64,000 nt of DNA from Salinispora arenicola. Its GTDB lineage: Bacteria > Actinomycetota > Actinomycetes > Mycobacteriales > Micromonosporaceae. The translations under genes and the position numbers were made by a program. The stretch lies in assembly GCF_006716065.1 (NCBI RefSeq), contig NZ_VFOL01000001.1, forward strand, positions 1,550,001-1,614,000. Direction: 5' to 3'. How positions within the stretch are numbered: position 1 is the first letter of the stretch; each line of letters begins with the position of its first letter. Shown here one piece after another: positions 44,945-53,188 of this stretch. The notes under the pieces are model-generated. The model was not told where the DNA came from, made no database searches, and saw nothing but the letters and a program-made list of their open reading frames with translations.

Positions 44945-44989
44945 GAGGGGTTCCGTTCACGCCGCTTGACGGTGAGGGCGGGACCCCTC
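44945..44989. terminator. Hairpin after beta-helix gene (left copy)
   Basis: GAGGGGTTCCG and CGGGACCCCTC, 11-bp stem with one wobble pair. The mirror counterpart is at 45601-45642. Confidence 0.65.
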
Positions 44990-45005
44990 CGCCCTTCCCA
45001 CGTGG

Positions 45006-45311
45006 TCAGTGCTCGGGCTTGTCGGCGCCGGTGGCGTGGGCGATCCGGTCCACCTGGTCCTTGATCGAACTCCCGCCGTTGGGGCGTAGTTCCTCCAGGG
45101 CGTCAAGGCGCCGTTCGATGCGGCCCACGCGGGTCATGAGCCCGGGGCGCCCGTCGGGTAGACCGGGCCGGGGTGGTTCGCCGAGCATGTCGTCGACAAG
45201 CCGGGACACCTTGCGGCTGGTGGTCAGCGTGCCTCGGCCGGCGCGGCGGAGTACCTCGACGGCGGCGCCGACGGCGGCGATCACCGCCGAGATGTAGAGC
45301 AGTGTCTCCAC
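45006..45311 (-). CDS. Small TM plus coil protein, phage-like (left copy)
   Basis: 101 residues if GTG 45311 is the start. Hydrophobic start (LLYISAVIAAVGAAVEVL), then charged RLVDDMLGEPPRPG and coiled VGRIERRLDALEELRPNGG, ending IKDQVDRIAHATG. Resembles small proteins near holins in actinophages. Only the last 20 or so codons occur in the mirror arm at 45521-45584. Confidence 0.5.
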   Translation of the reverse strand: METLLYISAVIAAVGAAVEVLRRAGRGTLTTSRKVSRLVDDMLGEPPRPGLPDGRPGLMTRVGRIERRLDALEELRPNGGSSIKDQVDRIAHATGADKPEH

Positions 45312-45371
45312 CGCGGGGCGACAGCGCGCCTGAGCTGCGTATGGCACATGTCGGCGCCCCGTTTCGTGCAT

Positions 45372-45475
45372 CTGAAAATCGGAGGGTCGGCGGTTCGACC
45401 CCGCTCCTGGCCACATAGCCTTTCGCCGGGCTATTCAGATCCCTGCCAGCGGAAACGTCGGTGGGGATCTTGCTG
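45372..45475. repeat. att-like copy 3: diverged tRNA-Phe 3' end plus terminator
   Basis: About 100 bases matching 24162-24263, including the terminator GGTGGGGATCTT. The tRNA part has several substitutions, so it is older than the 50-bp pair. It stands between the two mirror cassettes. Confidence 0.75.
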
Positions 45476-45520
45476 TTGGCCCTCTCCTGCCCGGGTGGCC
45501 GTACCAGAGGGCCGCGGGAG

Positions 45521-45584
45521 TTTGATCAAGGACCAGGTGGACAGGATCGCCCACGCCACCGACGCCGACAAGCCCGAGCGCTGA
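45521..45584 (+). pseudogene. 3' remnant of TM/coil gene (right copy)
   Basis: Encodes IKDQVDRIAHATDADKPER then stop; more than 90% identical to the end of the gene at 45006. The 5' part is missing, replaced by the att-like segment. Confidence 0.65.
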
Positions 45585-45600
45585 CCGCGTAGATACGGCG

Positions 45601-45642
45601 GAGGGATCCCGCGCACCGCCAGGCGGCAGAACGGGATCCCTC
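45601..45642. terminator. Hairpin after beta-helix gene (right copy)
   Basis: GAGGGATCCCG and CGGGATCCCTC, perfect 11-bp stem. Confidence 0.7.
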
Positions 45643-45664
45643 GTGGATCTGACGTACTCGATTG

Positions 45665-47005
45665 CTATCCAGCGCAGCCGGGAACGTCGCCGGAGCAGTT
45701 GTCCGGCCGGTTCTTGACCACAACGGTGCCACTGGCGATGTTCAGCTCGACCGTGCCGCCGTCGTTGAAGATGCCACCACCATCAGTGACGGCAACATTC
45801 TTGACCACCTTTGTATCGAACAGGCGTACGGTGCCGCCGAGGGTGTTGTAGATGCCGCCGCCTTGGTCTCCTGCCTCGTTGCCGGCGACTGTGGCGCGCC
45901 GTAAGGTAGTGACCCCCTGATTGGAGATACCGCCGCCGTTGGAACCGGCATTGTTGTTCTTGATAAGGCTGTCCTCGATGACAGCAAAGGAAGTGCCGTT
46001 ACTGATGGGTCCGGAGACGAACAAGCCTCCGACGTTGCCGGCGGTGTTGTCGGTGAGGCCGACGCGCCGCAATGTCAGCTGTCCGCCGTCCGTGACCGCG
46101 ATGCCGCCAACGACGTCGCCGGCGGTGTTCCCGGTGACGTGGGTGCCAACCACTGTGCCGATGCCGCCATCGATAAGCATGCCACCGGCGCTGAGGGCTG
46201 CCTTGTTTCCGGTTATGCTTCCCTCCCTGACGGTAGCGCCGGCGGCAGCGACACCGCCGCCCACGTTTGCGGTGTTCCGATCTATATGGGACTTGACGAC
46301 TTTCAGTGGGCCGCTGCTGGAAATGCCGCCCCCTGTTTCACCAGCGATGTTCCGGTTGATGCTGGAGTCTGTGACGAAGGCGGTTCCCTGGTTGAAGATG
46401 CCGCCGCCGCCCTGGCTGGTGATGTTGTCCAGGATCTTGCTGTGGCTGATGGCGGCGGAGCCGCCGGCGGCGACGCTGACACCTCCGCCGTTTTCGGTGG
46501 TTTGTCCGCCGGTGATCTTCAGGTGATTGAGGGTGAGGTTGCCGCCGGCGTTGACGGTGAGGATTCTGAATTGGTCGGCGGCGGCGGCGCGGGTGATGGT
46601 GGTGTGTGTGCCGCCGTTGAGGGTGATGGGGGTGGCGATCGCGGGCAGGCCGGCGCCGTCGATGTTCGTGGTGAGGGTGTAGGTGCACTTTGTGGCGAGG
46701 TCGAGCACGGCTCCGCCGCGGGCGTTGGCCTGGGTGATCGCGGCGATCAGGGCGTCCGCCGTACACGGGACGGGGACGCCCTTTGGTTTCTTCTTCCCCT
46801 TGCCCTTGTCGCTTGGGTTGTCGTCGCGGTGGTCGCTAGTAGGGGGCCGGTCGTCGGTGGCGGCGCGCGCGACAGCGTCAGCGGCCGGGGCGACGGAGAC
46901 CCCCACGGTGGTGGCCAGAGCCAGGCCGGCCAGCCCGACAGTCCACCATCGGGATCTGGTGCGGCGTGCGCCGGGCCGCTCGAGTTCGTGGTGCGGACGG
47001 TTCAT
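45665..47005 (-). CDS. Right-handed beta-helix repeat protein, intact (right copy)
   Basis: 446 residues from ATG 47005. Exported: twin-Arg-like RRTRSRWW, then a hydrophobic core (TVGLAGLALATTVGVSVAP). A Lys/Gly linker leads to a long beta-helix with repeated N-x-G-G-G turns (ITGGQTTENGGGVSV, GNTAGDVVGGIAVTD and others) and a C-terminal DNCSGDVPGC that may disulfide-close the end. No catalytic motif is evident, so a structural or carbohydrate-binding surface role is likelier than a lyase. Confidence 0.75.
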   Translation of the reverse strand: MNRPHHELERPGARRTRSRWWTVGLAGLALATTVGVSVAPAADAVARAATDDRPPTSDHRDDNPSDKGKGKKKPKGVPVPCTADALIAAITQANARGGAVLDLATKCTYTLTTNIDGAGLPAIATPITLNGGTHTTITRAAAADQFRILTVNAGGNLTLNHLKITGGQTTENGGGVSVAAGGSAAISHSKILDNITSQGGGGIFNQGTAFVTDSSINRNIAGETGGGISSSGPLKVVKSHIDRNTANVGGGVAAAGATVREGSITGNKAALSAGGMLIDGGIGTVVGTHVTGNTAGDVVGGIAVTDGGQLTLRRVGLTDNTAGNVGGLFVSGPISNGTSFAVIEDSLIKNNNAGSNGGGISNQGVTTLRRATVAGNEAGDQGGGIYNTLGGTVRLFDTKVVKNVAVTDGGGIFNDGGTVELNIASGTVVVKNRPDNCSGDVPGCAG

Positions 47006-47210
47006 GCGGTCTCGGTGTCCTTCCCCATCAGCGGCGAGACCCACCCGGGCCAAGCCCGGAGTAGTGGCCCTCGGCTACCAGCCAGGCGGTAGCAACCAAC
47101 CCGAGCTAAACCGATACCAGCCCCACCAAGGCATGAACACGAACAAACCACTCAACCGGGACGCCGGAGCTACAACTGGAACGCCACCACGCCCCCGAAG
47201 GGAACCTCCG

Positions 47211-47309
47211 ATGACCCACGACTACCTTATTTCCCTCATCCGCACCGCCGTCCCCGCTGGGGCTGGTGCCGCCCTGGCGTGGACGGTCGCCGAGGCAGGG
47301 TCCAGCTAA
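47211..47309 (+). pseudogene. Truncated holin-like gene (right copy)
   Basis: Encodes MTHDYLISLIRTAVPAGAGA then a changed tail and stop after 32 residues; the first 16 are identical to the intact gene at 43059. The second and third helices are lost. Confidence 0.65.
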
Positions 47310-47785
47310 TTCAGGCCGAATGCTGCAGTAACCACGACGGCGACGGCGAGCCAGAGGACGAACGCGACGGCACTGACGCCAACCATGATCAGTGCCTTAA
47401 CGGCGGTGGGGGTCCGGATGCTGGTGACAGCACCTACGTTCACGACGAAGCCCAGCGCTCCGATCAGTCCGCCGAGGGCGCCACCGACAGCGACCATCAG
47501 AAGGATCGGCAGCAGGGTCAAGACTCGCAGGGCAGCCGGTACCGAGGGCCCGGTCCGATGCCGTACGCCGTTGACCTCCACAGTTGGGTAGGGGTCGGCG
47601 AACGCGCTTCGTACAGTGGCTTCAACCGCACCACCGCCCGCGGCCGGCAACGCGTACTGGTGCCCGCCGGTCCGGGGGGCTGGCACTCCACTAACGGTGA
47701 CGACGGGGCGGGCCCGGAAGGCGTTGGTTGTCACGACAATCGGGCCGGCTACGCCGTCGATGCTGATAGGTTCTGTGTTCACCAA
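47306..47785 (-). CDS. Membrane protein, unknown
   Basis: 159 residues. A beta-rich N-terminal domain (ISIDGVAGPIVVTTNAF) is followed by two or three helices (LRVLTLLPILLMVAVGGALG and VAFVLWLAVAVVVTAAF). No counterpart in the left arm. Function unknown. Confidence 0.55.
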   Translation of the reverse strand: MVNTEPISIDGVAGPIVVTTNAFRARPVVTVSGVPAPRTGGHQYALPAAGGGAVEATVRSAFADPYPTVEVNGVRHRTGPSVPAALRVLTLLPILLMVAVGGALGGLIGALGFVVNVGAVTSIRTPTAVKALIMVGVSAVAFVLWLAVAVVVTAAFGLN

Positions 47786-48033
47786 GATGATCTTAAGTTA
47801 TCTGCGTGCCCGCACCACACCTGCCCGTGACCAGGGAACCGACACCAGCCTTGCTCACCAGTGGCCCCTGTTCAGCCACCACGGCGGGCCCGGATCGGGG
47901 GGAGGGCTTGGTGGACTCTCTTTCCGGATCCGTCGGGGTAGCGGCGGTGGTGGCGGATTACAGCGCCAGGACCGGACACGCATGACAGGACATCCCCTTC
48001 CAGTCGACGAATGAGAGCGGGCGGCGGCTGGTT
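47786..48033. other. Intergenic, nothing recognised
   Basis: About 250 bases between convergent/tandem minus genes; no clear RNA or gene. Confidence 0.35.
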
Positions 48034-48261
48034 TCACCGCCGGCCCCGGTGTTCGGGTGGCGCCCAACCGCCCTGGCCAACCTTGGTGAGGTAGTCGTAG
48101 GCGTAGACGGTGGGCGTGCACGGCCATCCACACCCGCACATCGGGCATCGGTCGACGCGGGGCCAGTGTTCGGTGATGATCCTGCGGGCGGACACGATCA
48201 TCCGGTTGCGTAGCTGCGCCGGCGACAGGCCGATCGGGGTAGGCCGGGCGTGGGTGGCCAT
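48034..48261 (-). CDS. Small Cys-containing protein paired with XRE (right copy)
   Basis: 75 residues from ATG 48261. IGLSPAQLRNRMIVSARRII and DRCPMCGCGWPCTPTVYAY mirror the left copy at 40703. One base overlap with the previous stop, as in the left arm. Confidence 0.6.
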   Translation of the reverse strand: MATHARPTPIGLSPAQLRNRMIVSARRIITEHWPRVDRCPMCGCGWPCTPTVYAYDYLTKVGQGGWAPPEHRGRR

Positions 48262-48443
48262 CACCGGGTGCAGGCCCGCTGTCGGGCCAACCGGGTCATC
48301 AACGGCCGGGTATCGAGGATCACCGTCGGCTGGTCGTGCAGTGGCCGGTAGGCACCGGCCCGCGCCGCGTACACCGTGGCCGGGCCGGTGGCGTCCAACC
48401 GCGCGGATCGGCGGCGTCGGCGTTGGCGAAATAGCCGTAACAT
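48261..48443 (-). CDS. Small basic protein paired with XRE (right copy)
   Basis: 60 residues from ATG 48443. MLRLFRQRRRRRSARLDATG then YRPLHDQPTVILDTRP, near-identical to 40524-40703. Divergent from the XRE gene at 48572. Function unknown. Confidence 0.6.
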   Translation of the reverse strand: MLRLFRQRRRRRSARLDATGPATVYAARAGAYRPLHDQPTVILDTRPLMTRLARQRACTR

Positions 48444-48571
48444 GCGCGTACTCCCTCACCCTGGGCGCCTCGGGCATCTACCCGGCCCGCGCCGTGTGAC
48501 TTCAGGGTGCGACTACGGGACTACGCTCGGAAGGAGGTCGATATTTTCAGGGGTTTTCAACAGGGGGACGT

Positions 48572-49657
48572 GTGGATGATCTCGGTGCGCAACTCCGGCA
48601 GACTCGTACCGAGGCCGGCGTCACACTGGCCTCAATGGCCGCGCGTACGTCGTACTCGGTGTCACACCTGAGCAATGTTGAGGCGGGACGAAGAGCAGCG
48701 ACCCCCGACATTGTGCTCGCCTACGCGCGGCTACTCGGGGAGGGTGAGATGAGGCGTCGACAGATGTTCGGACTGGCGGCCGGCGTCGTCGCTCCGGTGG
48801 TGACCGGTGAGCTGATCCGGGCTGGCTTCAGTGCCGCGCTACGCGGCCGGACGGCCGAGGAGGACTGGCGGGAGCGGGTCGACCAGTACGGTCGGGACTA
48901 CATGGCCGTGGGTGCGGTTGCGCTTCAGTCTCGCTTGACAAATGATCTCGTGGTCCTGCAGCAGCATCTGGACACGCCGGTCATGTGGTCGCATGCCGCT
49001 CGGGCTTTGGTCACCTACGGCAAGACCACCCCGAATCCCGCTGAGGCCATCCGCTGGTACGACCTGGCCAGGGTGGCGGCCGACCGGTCTGACGATCTGG
49101 CCGTGCGGGTGTGGGTCCGGGGCCGAGCGGCAATCGCATTGGCCTACGAAGGGGCGGCGCTGACCACGGCACGGCGGTATGCCGAACAGGGTGTCGCGCT
49201 GTCGGACCGGCCCTCACTCGGCCGTGTCCAGGCCCTGATGGCGCAGGCGCACGTCGCGGCGGGACGTGGGGATCAGGCCAGTGCTGTCGCGCTCGACACC
49301 GACTCACGGCGAGTATTCGACCTCGTTGCCTCGCCCGATGGTGAGGTGTCCGATACCGCCGTTCCACCGTGGCGGATGGAGACCTTTCGCAGCATGTTGT
49401 ATGCGCGTCTCGGGATGCCCGGTCCGGGCACTGAAGCTCAGGAAGAGGCCGACCGCACGCGACCTGCGGATCTACCCCGTTTCGCAACCCATATCGAGCT
49501 GCATCGGGGACTCACGATGGTCAAATCCGGGGACAGGGCTGGCGGAGTCGCCTACGCCCAGCGGGCAATGGACGCCCTACCGGTCGAACGCCGATCGCAG
49601 AGCCTGACACTCATGCTGCGTGAAGTAGAGCAGGCCGCAGCGCGACAAAGGGCTTAA
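48572..49657 (+). CDS. XRE-family regulator with TPR-like C-terminus (right arm)
   Basis: 361 residues, GTG 48572. HTH: TLASMAARTSYSVSHLSNVE (about residues 19-38). The helical remainder shows segments (IRWYDLARVAADRSDDLAVR) like those of the left XRE but the two are only distantly similar overall. Same divergent arrangement with the small genes. Confidence 0.75.
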   Translation: MDDLGAQLRQTRTEAGVTLASMAARTSYSVSHLSNVEAGRRAATPDIVLAYARLLGEGEMRRRQMFGLAAGVVAPVVTGELIRAGFSAALRGRTAEEDWRERVDQYGRDYMAVGAVALQSRLTNDLVVLQQHLDTPVMWSHAARALVTYGKTTPNPAEAIRWYDLARVAADRSDDLAVRVWVRGRAAIALAYEGAALTTARRYAEQGVALSDRPSLGRVQALMAQAHVAAGRGDQASAVALDTDSRRVFDLVASPDGEVSDTAVPPWRMETFRSMLYARLGMPGPGTEAQEEADRTRPADLPRFATHIELHRGLTMVKSGDRAGGVAYAQRAMDALPVERRSQSLTLMLREVEQAAARQRA

Positions 49658-50056
49658 TGTCGCGATCCTCCCCGGCGGGCCGCCACAGTCGCCGGTACTT
49701 CCGCCCACAAATGGTCAATTCGGTAGTTTCGAGTGGCCTACCTTGTGTCCCCGTCGACTGATGCGCGGCGCTCGTCCGCCAACTGATCTGCGACACCTCC
49801 GCGCGCTGATCGCGGCCGTTCGACAGCCGCTCGTGCCACAACGCATCGAGGGTGGGTCGGGCAGTACGTCGAACCGTGCGGGTGGTTCGGCGTTGACACA
49901 GCGCGCCGTCTACGCGGAGCGAAGCATCAACGCCGATCACGGAGCGTCCTTGAGTAGAGGTCACGACGACCTAACAGAGCATCACTAGTGCCTGGGGCCG
50001 GCGTGGGCGGACTGCCGCGTAAGCGTCGGCGGTCTCGGCCTTGACGTCGCCAGCGG
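49658..50056. other. Intergenic with boundary motif copy 2
   Basis: Contains the boundary motif at 49670-49708 (mirror of 38949-38987). The remainder has no recognised gene. Confidence 0.5.
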
Positions 50057-50515
50057 TCAGCAGCAGCTCGCTTGGGCACTGCTGCCAGCAGTTGCCTTCT
50101 CCGCGGCCGGGGTGCAGCAGGCGCTCGCCGTGGCCTTCTGGAACTGGTCGGAGTCGGCCTTGACGGTGTAGACCTCCCACGGCTCGTTACCCGGGCCGTG
50201 TACCCAGACCTTGTCCTGGAGTGCGTAGCAGCACTCCGTGTCGGTCTCCTCCGAAGTGGTCAGTCCGGAGTCGGTGAGTCGCTTGGTCGCGGCGTTGACC
50301 TCGTCGGTGCTGGGCACCTCGACCCCCAGGTGGTCCATCACGGTGGGCTGGTCGGACTCGCCTTCCAGAAGGACGAGCTTCAGTGGCGGGTTCTGCACGG
50401 CGAAGTTGGCGTAGCCGGGGCGGCGCTTGGCCGGCTCGGTGTTGAACAGCTTCGAGTAGAAGGTGATGGAGCTTTCGAGGTCGGACACGCGTAGGGCGAG
50501 CTGGACGCGGGACAT
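50057..50515 (-). CDS. ArsI/CadI-like VOC-family protein
   Basis: 152 residues from ATG 50515 with AGGAGG upstream. Vicinal-oxygen-chelate fold: RVQLALRVSDLESSITFYSK start, DHLGVEVPSTDEV, and the vicinal Cys pair in TDTECCYALQDKVWV that marks ArsI (C-As lyase) and CadI proteins. Metal ligands His (DHLG) and Glu (PWEVYTV) fit. The C-terminus has further Cys pairs (ASACC and ASCC). Cleaves methylarsenite in known ArsI. No ArsR or efflux gene is adjacent. Confidence 0.8.
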   Translation of the reverse strand: MSRVQLALRVSDLESSITFYSKLFNTEPAKRRPGYANFAVQNPPLKLVLLEGESDQPTVMDHLGVEVPSTDEVNAATKRLTDSGLTTSEETDTECCYALQDKVWVHGPGNEPWEVYTVKADSDQFQKATASACCTPAAEKATAGSSAQASCC

Positions 50516-51034
50516 GGTTTCCTCCTGGCGGGCCCGGTGGCTGTGGTTGTTGGCGTGGGGCCCACGTCGTTGTCTAGATGTTTTTCGAAGCAGTACCCAG
50601 TGTGCACCTTGATTTGAACTCTGTCAACCTAGAGTTTCATCGAAACAGCCCCTGCGTCCTGCCGCCAACGCTCATCCTTCGGTGATCGTGCGATGACCCG
50701 GCTGCGGCAACTTTGGTCTCGGACTGCTGCCTCCCCTGCCGGGCCGAAGGACGTCGACCGTGAGCTCGGCGACCAGGCAGAGCGCCGCGGGAAGGACGAA
50801 CGTGTGGTTGAGCGGCATGAGGTGGGTGAGGGGCTGCGTGGCGTCGTGACCACGCACGAGGCCCCGACGAGGAGGCGGACACGCTGAGGGCCCTCGGTGT
50901 CGCCGTGCGGAAGGTGACAACACCCGTCCGTCCAGGAGCCGCCGACGGCGGGTAGGCCCGCCCCGCGTTCCGTCTGGTGATGGTCGCCGGACGAATGCGC
51001 GGCGGGTCGGCCTGTGATGGGCAAGGATGTGAGC
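50516..51034. other. Intergenic with divergent promoter
   Basis: About 520 bases. Holds the ArsI-gene promoter/operator. A short minus-strand frame (about 50672-50818) has coding-like GC but no ribosome site; I do not call it. Confidence 0.4.
50617..50636 (-). promoter_or_regulatory. Inverted repeat over a -35 box (arsI-like promoter)
   Basis: AACTCT-N8-AGAGTT with TTGACA of the minus strand inside the spacer. About 100-120 bases before the start at 50515. Typical of metal-sensing MerR/ArsR-type control. Confidence 0.55.
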
Positions 51035-51808
51035 ATGCTCCAGCCACCGCGAGCGCTCCTGGTGGACTTCGGCGGTGTCCTGGTGGGCGCTCCGCATCCG
51101 CTCCCGGTGGCTCCTGACCTGGTCGCCCGCCTGTCGGAACTGGTCAGTGACGTGGTGTCGGCCGAGCAGATCGCCGCCGACGTCAGTGCGGGCACCCAGG
51201 CGTTTGAGCGGTGGCGCGATGACGTCGAGCGCACCGGTGGGCCGGCCGAGTCGCCGGCCGCCCAGGGGTGGGCCGAGTTCATCGCGCGGACGTGGCCGCA
51301 AGCGGCCCGGGACGCCGTCAACCGCGAGGCGATCGCGCTGGCGTACGCCTGGACGTGCCGCGCCGAGTGGGAGGTCCGTGCAGGGGTTCCGGAGGCGTTG
51401 CGGTTCGCCGCCGAGGTGGGCCTGCCGATGGCGGTGGTGAGTAACACCCTGTGCGGTGCGGCGAATCGGGACTTCCTCGTCGCCGTCGGCCTGTCCGACC
51501 TGTTCGCCGCCGAGTTGTACAGCGACGAAGCCGGCTCCCGAAAGCCGGATCCGCGCCTCGCGCTCCTGGCCGCCGAATCCGTGGGAGTCCCGATCGGGGA
51601 CTGCTGGTTCGTCGGTGACAGCGTGCACCGCGACATCGGCTGCGCCCGCCGTGCTGGCGCCGGTGCCGCGATCCTCATGCGTTCACCCCGTACCGACCAG
51701 GAGCCCTCCGAGCCTGACCTGCGACCGGACGCCCGGATCGAGGACGGCTTCGGGCTGCTCGCCCTGCTGCGGCAGAGCACGGCATCACCAGCCGGAAATG
51801 ATCTCTAA
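51035..51808 (+). CDS. HAD-family hydrolase
   Basis: About 257 residues from ATG 51035 (GTG 51014 possible). Motif I LLVDFGGVLVG, motif II AVVSNT, motif III Lys in SRKPDPR, motif IV CWFVGDSVHRDIGCA. A phosphatase or related enzyme with a helical cap (residues 20-110). Substrate unknown. Confidence 0.8.
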   Translation: MLQPPRALLVDFGGVLVGAPHPLPVAPDLVARLSELVSDVVSAEQIAADVSAGTQAFERWRDDVERTGGPAESPAAQGWAEFIARTWPQAARDAVNREAIALAYAWTCRAEWEVRAGVPEALRFAAEVGLPMAVVSNTLCGAANRDFLVAVGLSDLFAAELYSDEAGSRKPDPRLALLAAESVGVPIGDCWFVGDSVHRDIGCARRAGAGAAILMRSPRTDQEPSEPDLRPDARIEDGFGLLALLRQSTASPAGNDL

Positions 51809-52140
51809 CGGTACGCCGACACGAGCCGTACGGTGGTTAATCCGATGACACTGTCGTGCGGGCTGGCTACCCTGGCGGAAGTTCCGTCGACCCTGCTCTG
51901 GGCTGTGCCCTAGAAAAGAGATTTTGTGTTCCGGCCCGCGCCGAGTGCGCCTTCCTGCACCGCATAGTCCTCCGGCTACCTGATGTCGCCCCACGCGGGC
52001 GGTGGCTGGATTCGATCTTCCGGTGCCTCACCCAGCCGCACCCCACCGGCAGGCGTGCCGCGACGTGGGGTGAATGCTGTCGAGGCTCGCTCGGCCTGCT
52101 CTTGCTGTCATCACTGACCTCTCAGCAAGGAGCACCCAGG
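51809..52140. other. Leader region of RNHCP gene
   Basis: About 330 bases with no gene I accept. It may hold a promoter (GAAAAGAGATTTTG, A/T-rich, near 51912). Confidence 0.35.
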
Positions 52141-52524
52141 GTGTCCAACACCAAGAAGACTCTCTCGAGCACACCGCACAACATCCTGAAGCTCGGCACG
52201 TTCAGCTGCGTACGGTGTGGCCTCACCGTGTCCGCCGCCGCCAGCGACGGCACTCGGCGGAACCACTGCCCGTCCTGTCTGCACTCCCAGCACGTTGTCG
52301 ACCATGTCGAGGGCGGCTCCAGTGACTGTCAGGGCCGCATGTCGCCGATCGCCATCGCCGTGCTGCGTACCGGCGACTGGATGGTCGTGCACCGGTGCGT
52401 GCGCTGCGACGAGCTGACCTCCAACCCCATCTGCGCCGACGACAACCAGCTCATCCTGATGCGCATGGCCGTGCGACCACTGGCGCAACCTCCGTTCCCG
52501 CTCGAAACCTTCGGCGACCTCTGA
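52141..52524 (+). CDS. RNHCP-motif protein 1
   Basis: 127 residues from GTG 52141 behind AAGGAG. FSCVRCGLTVS, then RRNHCPSCLHSQHV, then HRCVRCDELTSN: three Cys pairs likely forming zinc ribbons, with the conserved Arg-Asn-His-Cys-Pro motif of the RNHCP family (unknown function). The upstream start at 51856 is not favoured. Confidence 0.75.
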   Translation: MSNTKKTLSSTPHNILKLGTFSCVRCGLTVSAAASDGTRRNHCPSCLHSQHVVDHVEGGSSDCQGRMSPIAIAVLRTGDWMVVHRCVRCDELTSNPICADDNQLILMRMAVRPLAQPPFPLETFGDL

Positions 52525-52543
52525 ACGGAAGGAGAGGTCAACC

Positions 52544-52975
52544 ATGCCGAGACGAAGCGGGAATCCCGGCCGCCGGACGCACGGCGGCCGGCGGCCACAG
52601 CGGCACAAGGGCGCTCTGCACGGCCAGGGAGGGCACCGGGCGAACGACTTCCGGTGCGTGGGCTGCCGACTCGACGTGTCCCTGGACGCGCCGGGCACCA
52701 TGCACCGCAATCACTGCCCGAACTGTCTGGTCAGCGTGCACGTGGACCGACGGATCCCGGGCGACCGAGCCGCGGACTGCCACGGCCGGATGGAAGCACT
52801 GAGCATGTCGGTGCGGTCGGACGGGGAATGGATGATCATTCATCAGTGTCTGTCCTGTGGCGAGCTGAGTGCCAATCGAATTGCCGGCGACGACAACGCG
52901 CTGACGCTCGTCCGTCTGGCGGTCAAGCCGCTGCGGGACGCCGGTATCGCCCGGCGCCTGCTGTTCGTACCGTGA
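52544..52975 (+). CDS. RNHCP-motif protein 2
   Basis: 143 residues, 19 bases after the first, with AAGGAGAGG upstream. DFRCVGCRLDVSL, then MHRNHCPNCLVSVHVD and HQCLSCGELSANRIAGDDN. A paralogue of the preceding protein with a basic N-terminal tail (GNPGRRTHGGRRPQRHKG). The pair may act together. Confidence 0.75.
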   Translation: MPRRSGNPGRRTHGGRRPQRHKGALHGQGGHRANDFRCVGCRLDVSLDAPGTMHRNHCPNCLVSVHVDRRIPGDRAADCHGRMEALSMSVRSDGEWMIIHQCLSCGELSANRIAGDDNALTLVRLAVKPLRDAGIARRLLFVP

Positions 52976-53188
52976 TCGGCCGACCGTCACCTCACCCCTG
53001 AGATCGGTCGGCAGCGTGGGCTCGGCGAGTCGAACGTGGCCGTTCGGCTCGCCGAGTACCCACCGGCACCACGCTGGGCCAGGCCGGTGTCGCCGCTACC
53101 CTGGCGTGATGTTTCGGCGGTCCGGCCGTCCGTGGTTCGGGCGCACCAGTTCCGGCCGGCCGTCGCCACCATGACATGGGAGACTGTG

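Larger units (their letters stand above)
38949..45080. repeat. Left arm of mirror-image cassettes
   Basis: Order: boundary motif, XRE (-), two small proteins (+), methyltransferase block (+), holin-like (-), beta-helix (+), TM/coil protein (-). The right arm (45521-49708) has the same families reversed. Identity is high only for the small genes and parts of the beta-helix genes. Confidence 0.65.
45521..49708. repeat. Right arm of mirror-image cassettes
   Basis: Order: coil-gene remnant (+), beta-helix (-), holin-like remnant (+), membrane protein (-), two small proteins (-), XRE (+), boundary motif. Same families as the left arm, reversed. Confidence 0.65.

Noticed and set aside
50629..51780. 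Minus-strand gene opposite the HAD hydrolase
   Set aside because: Arg/Ser-rich with no motif; the HAD motifs are on the plus strand.
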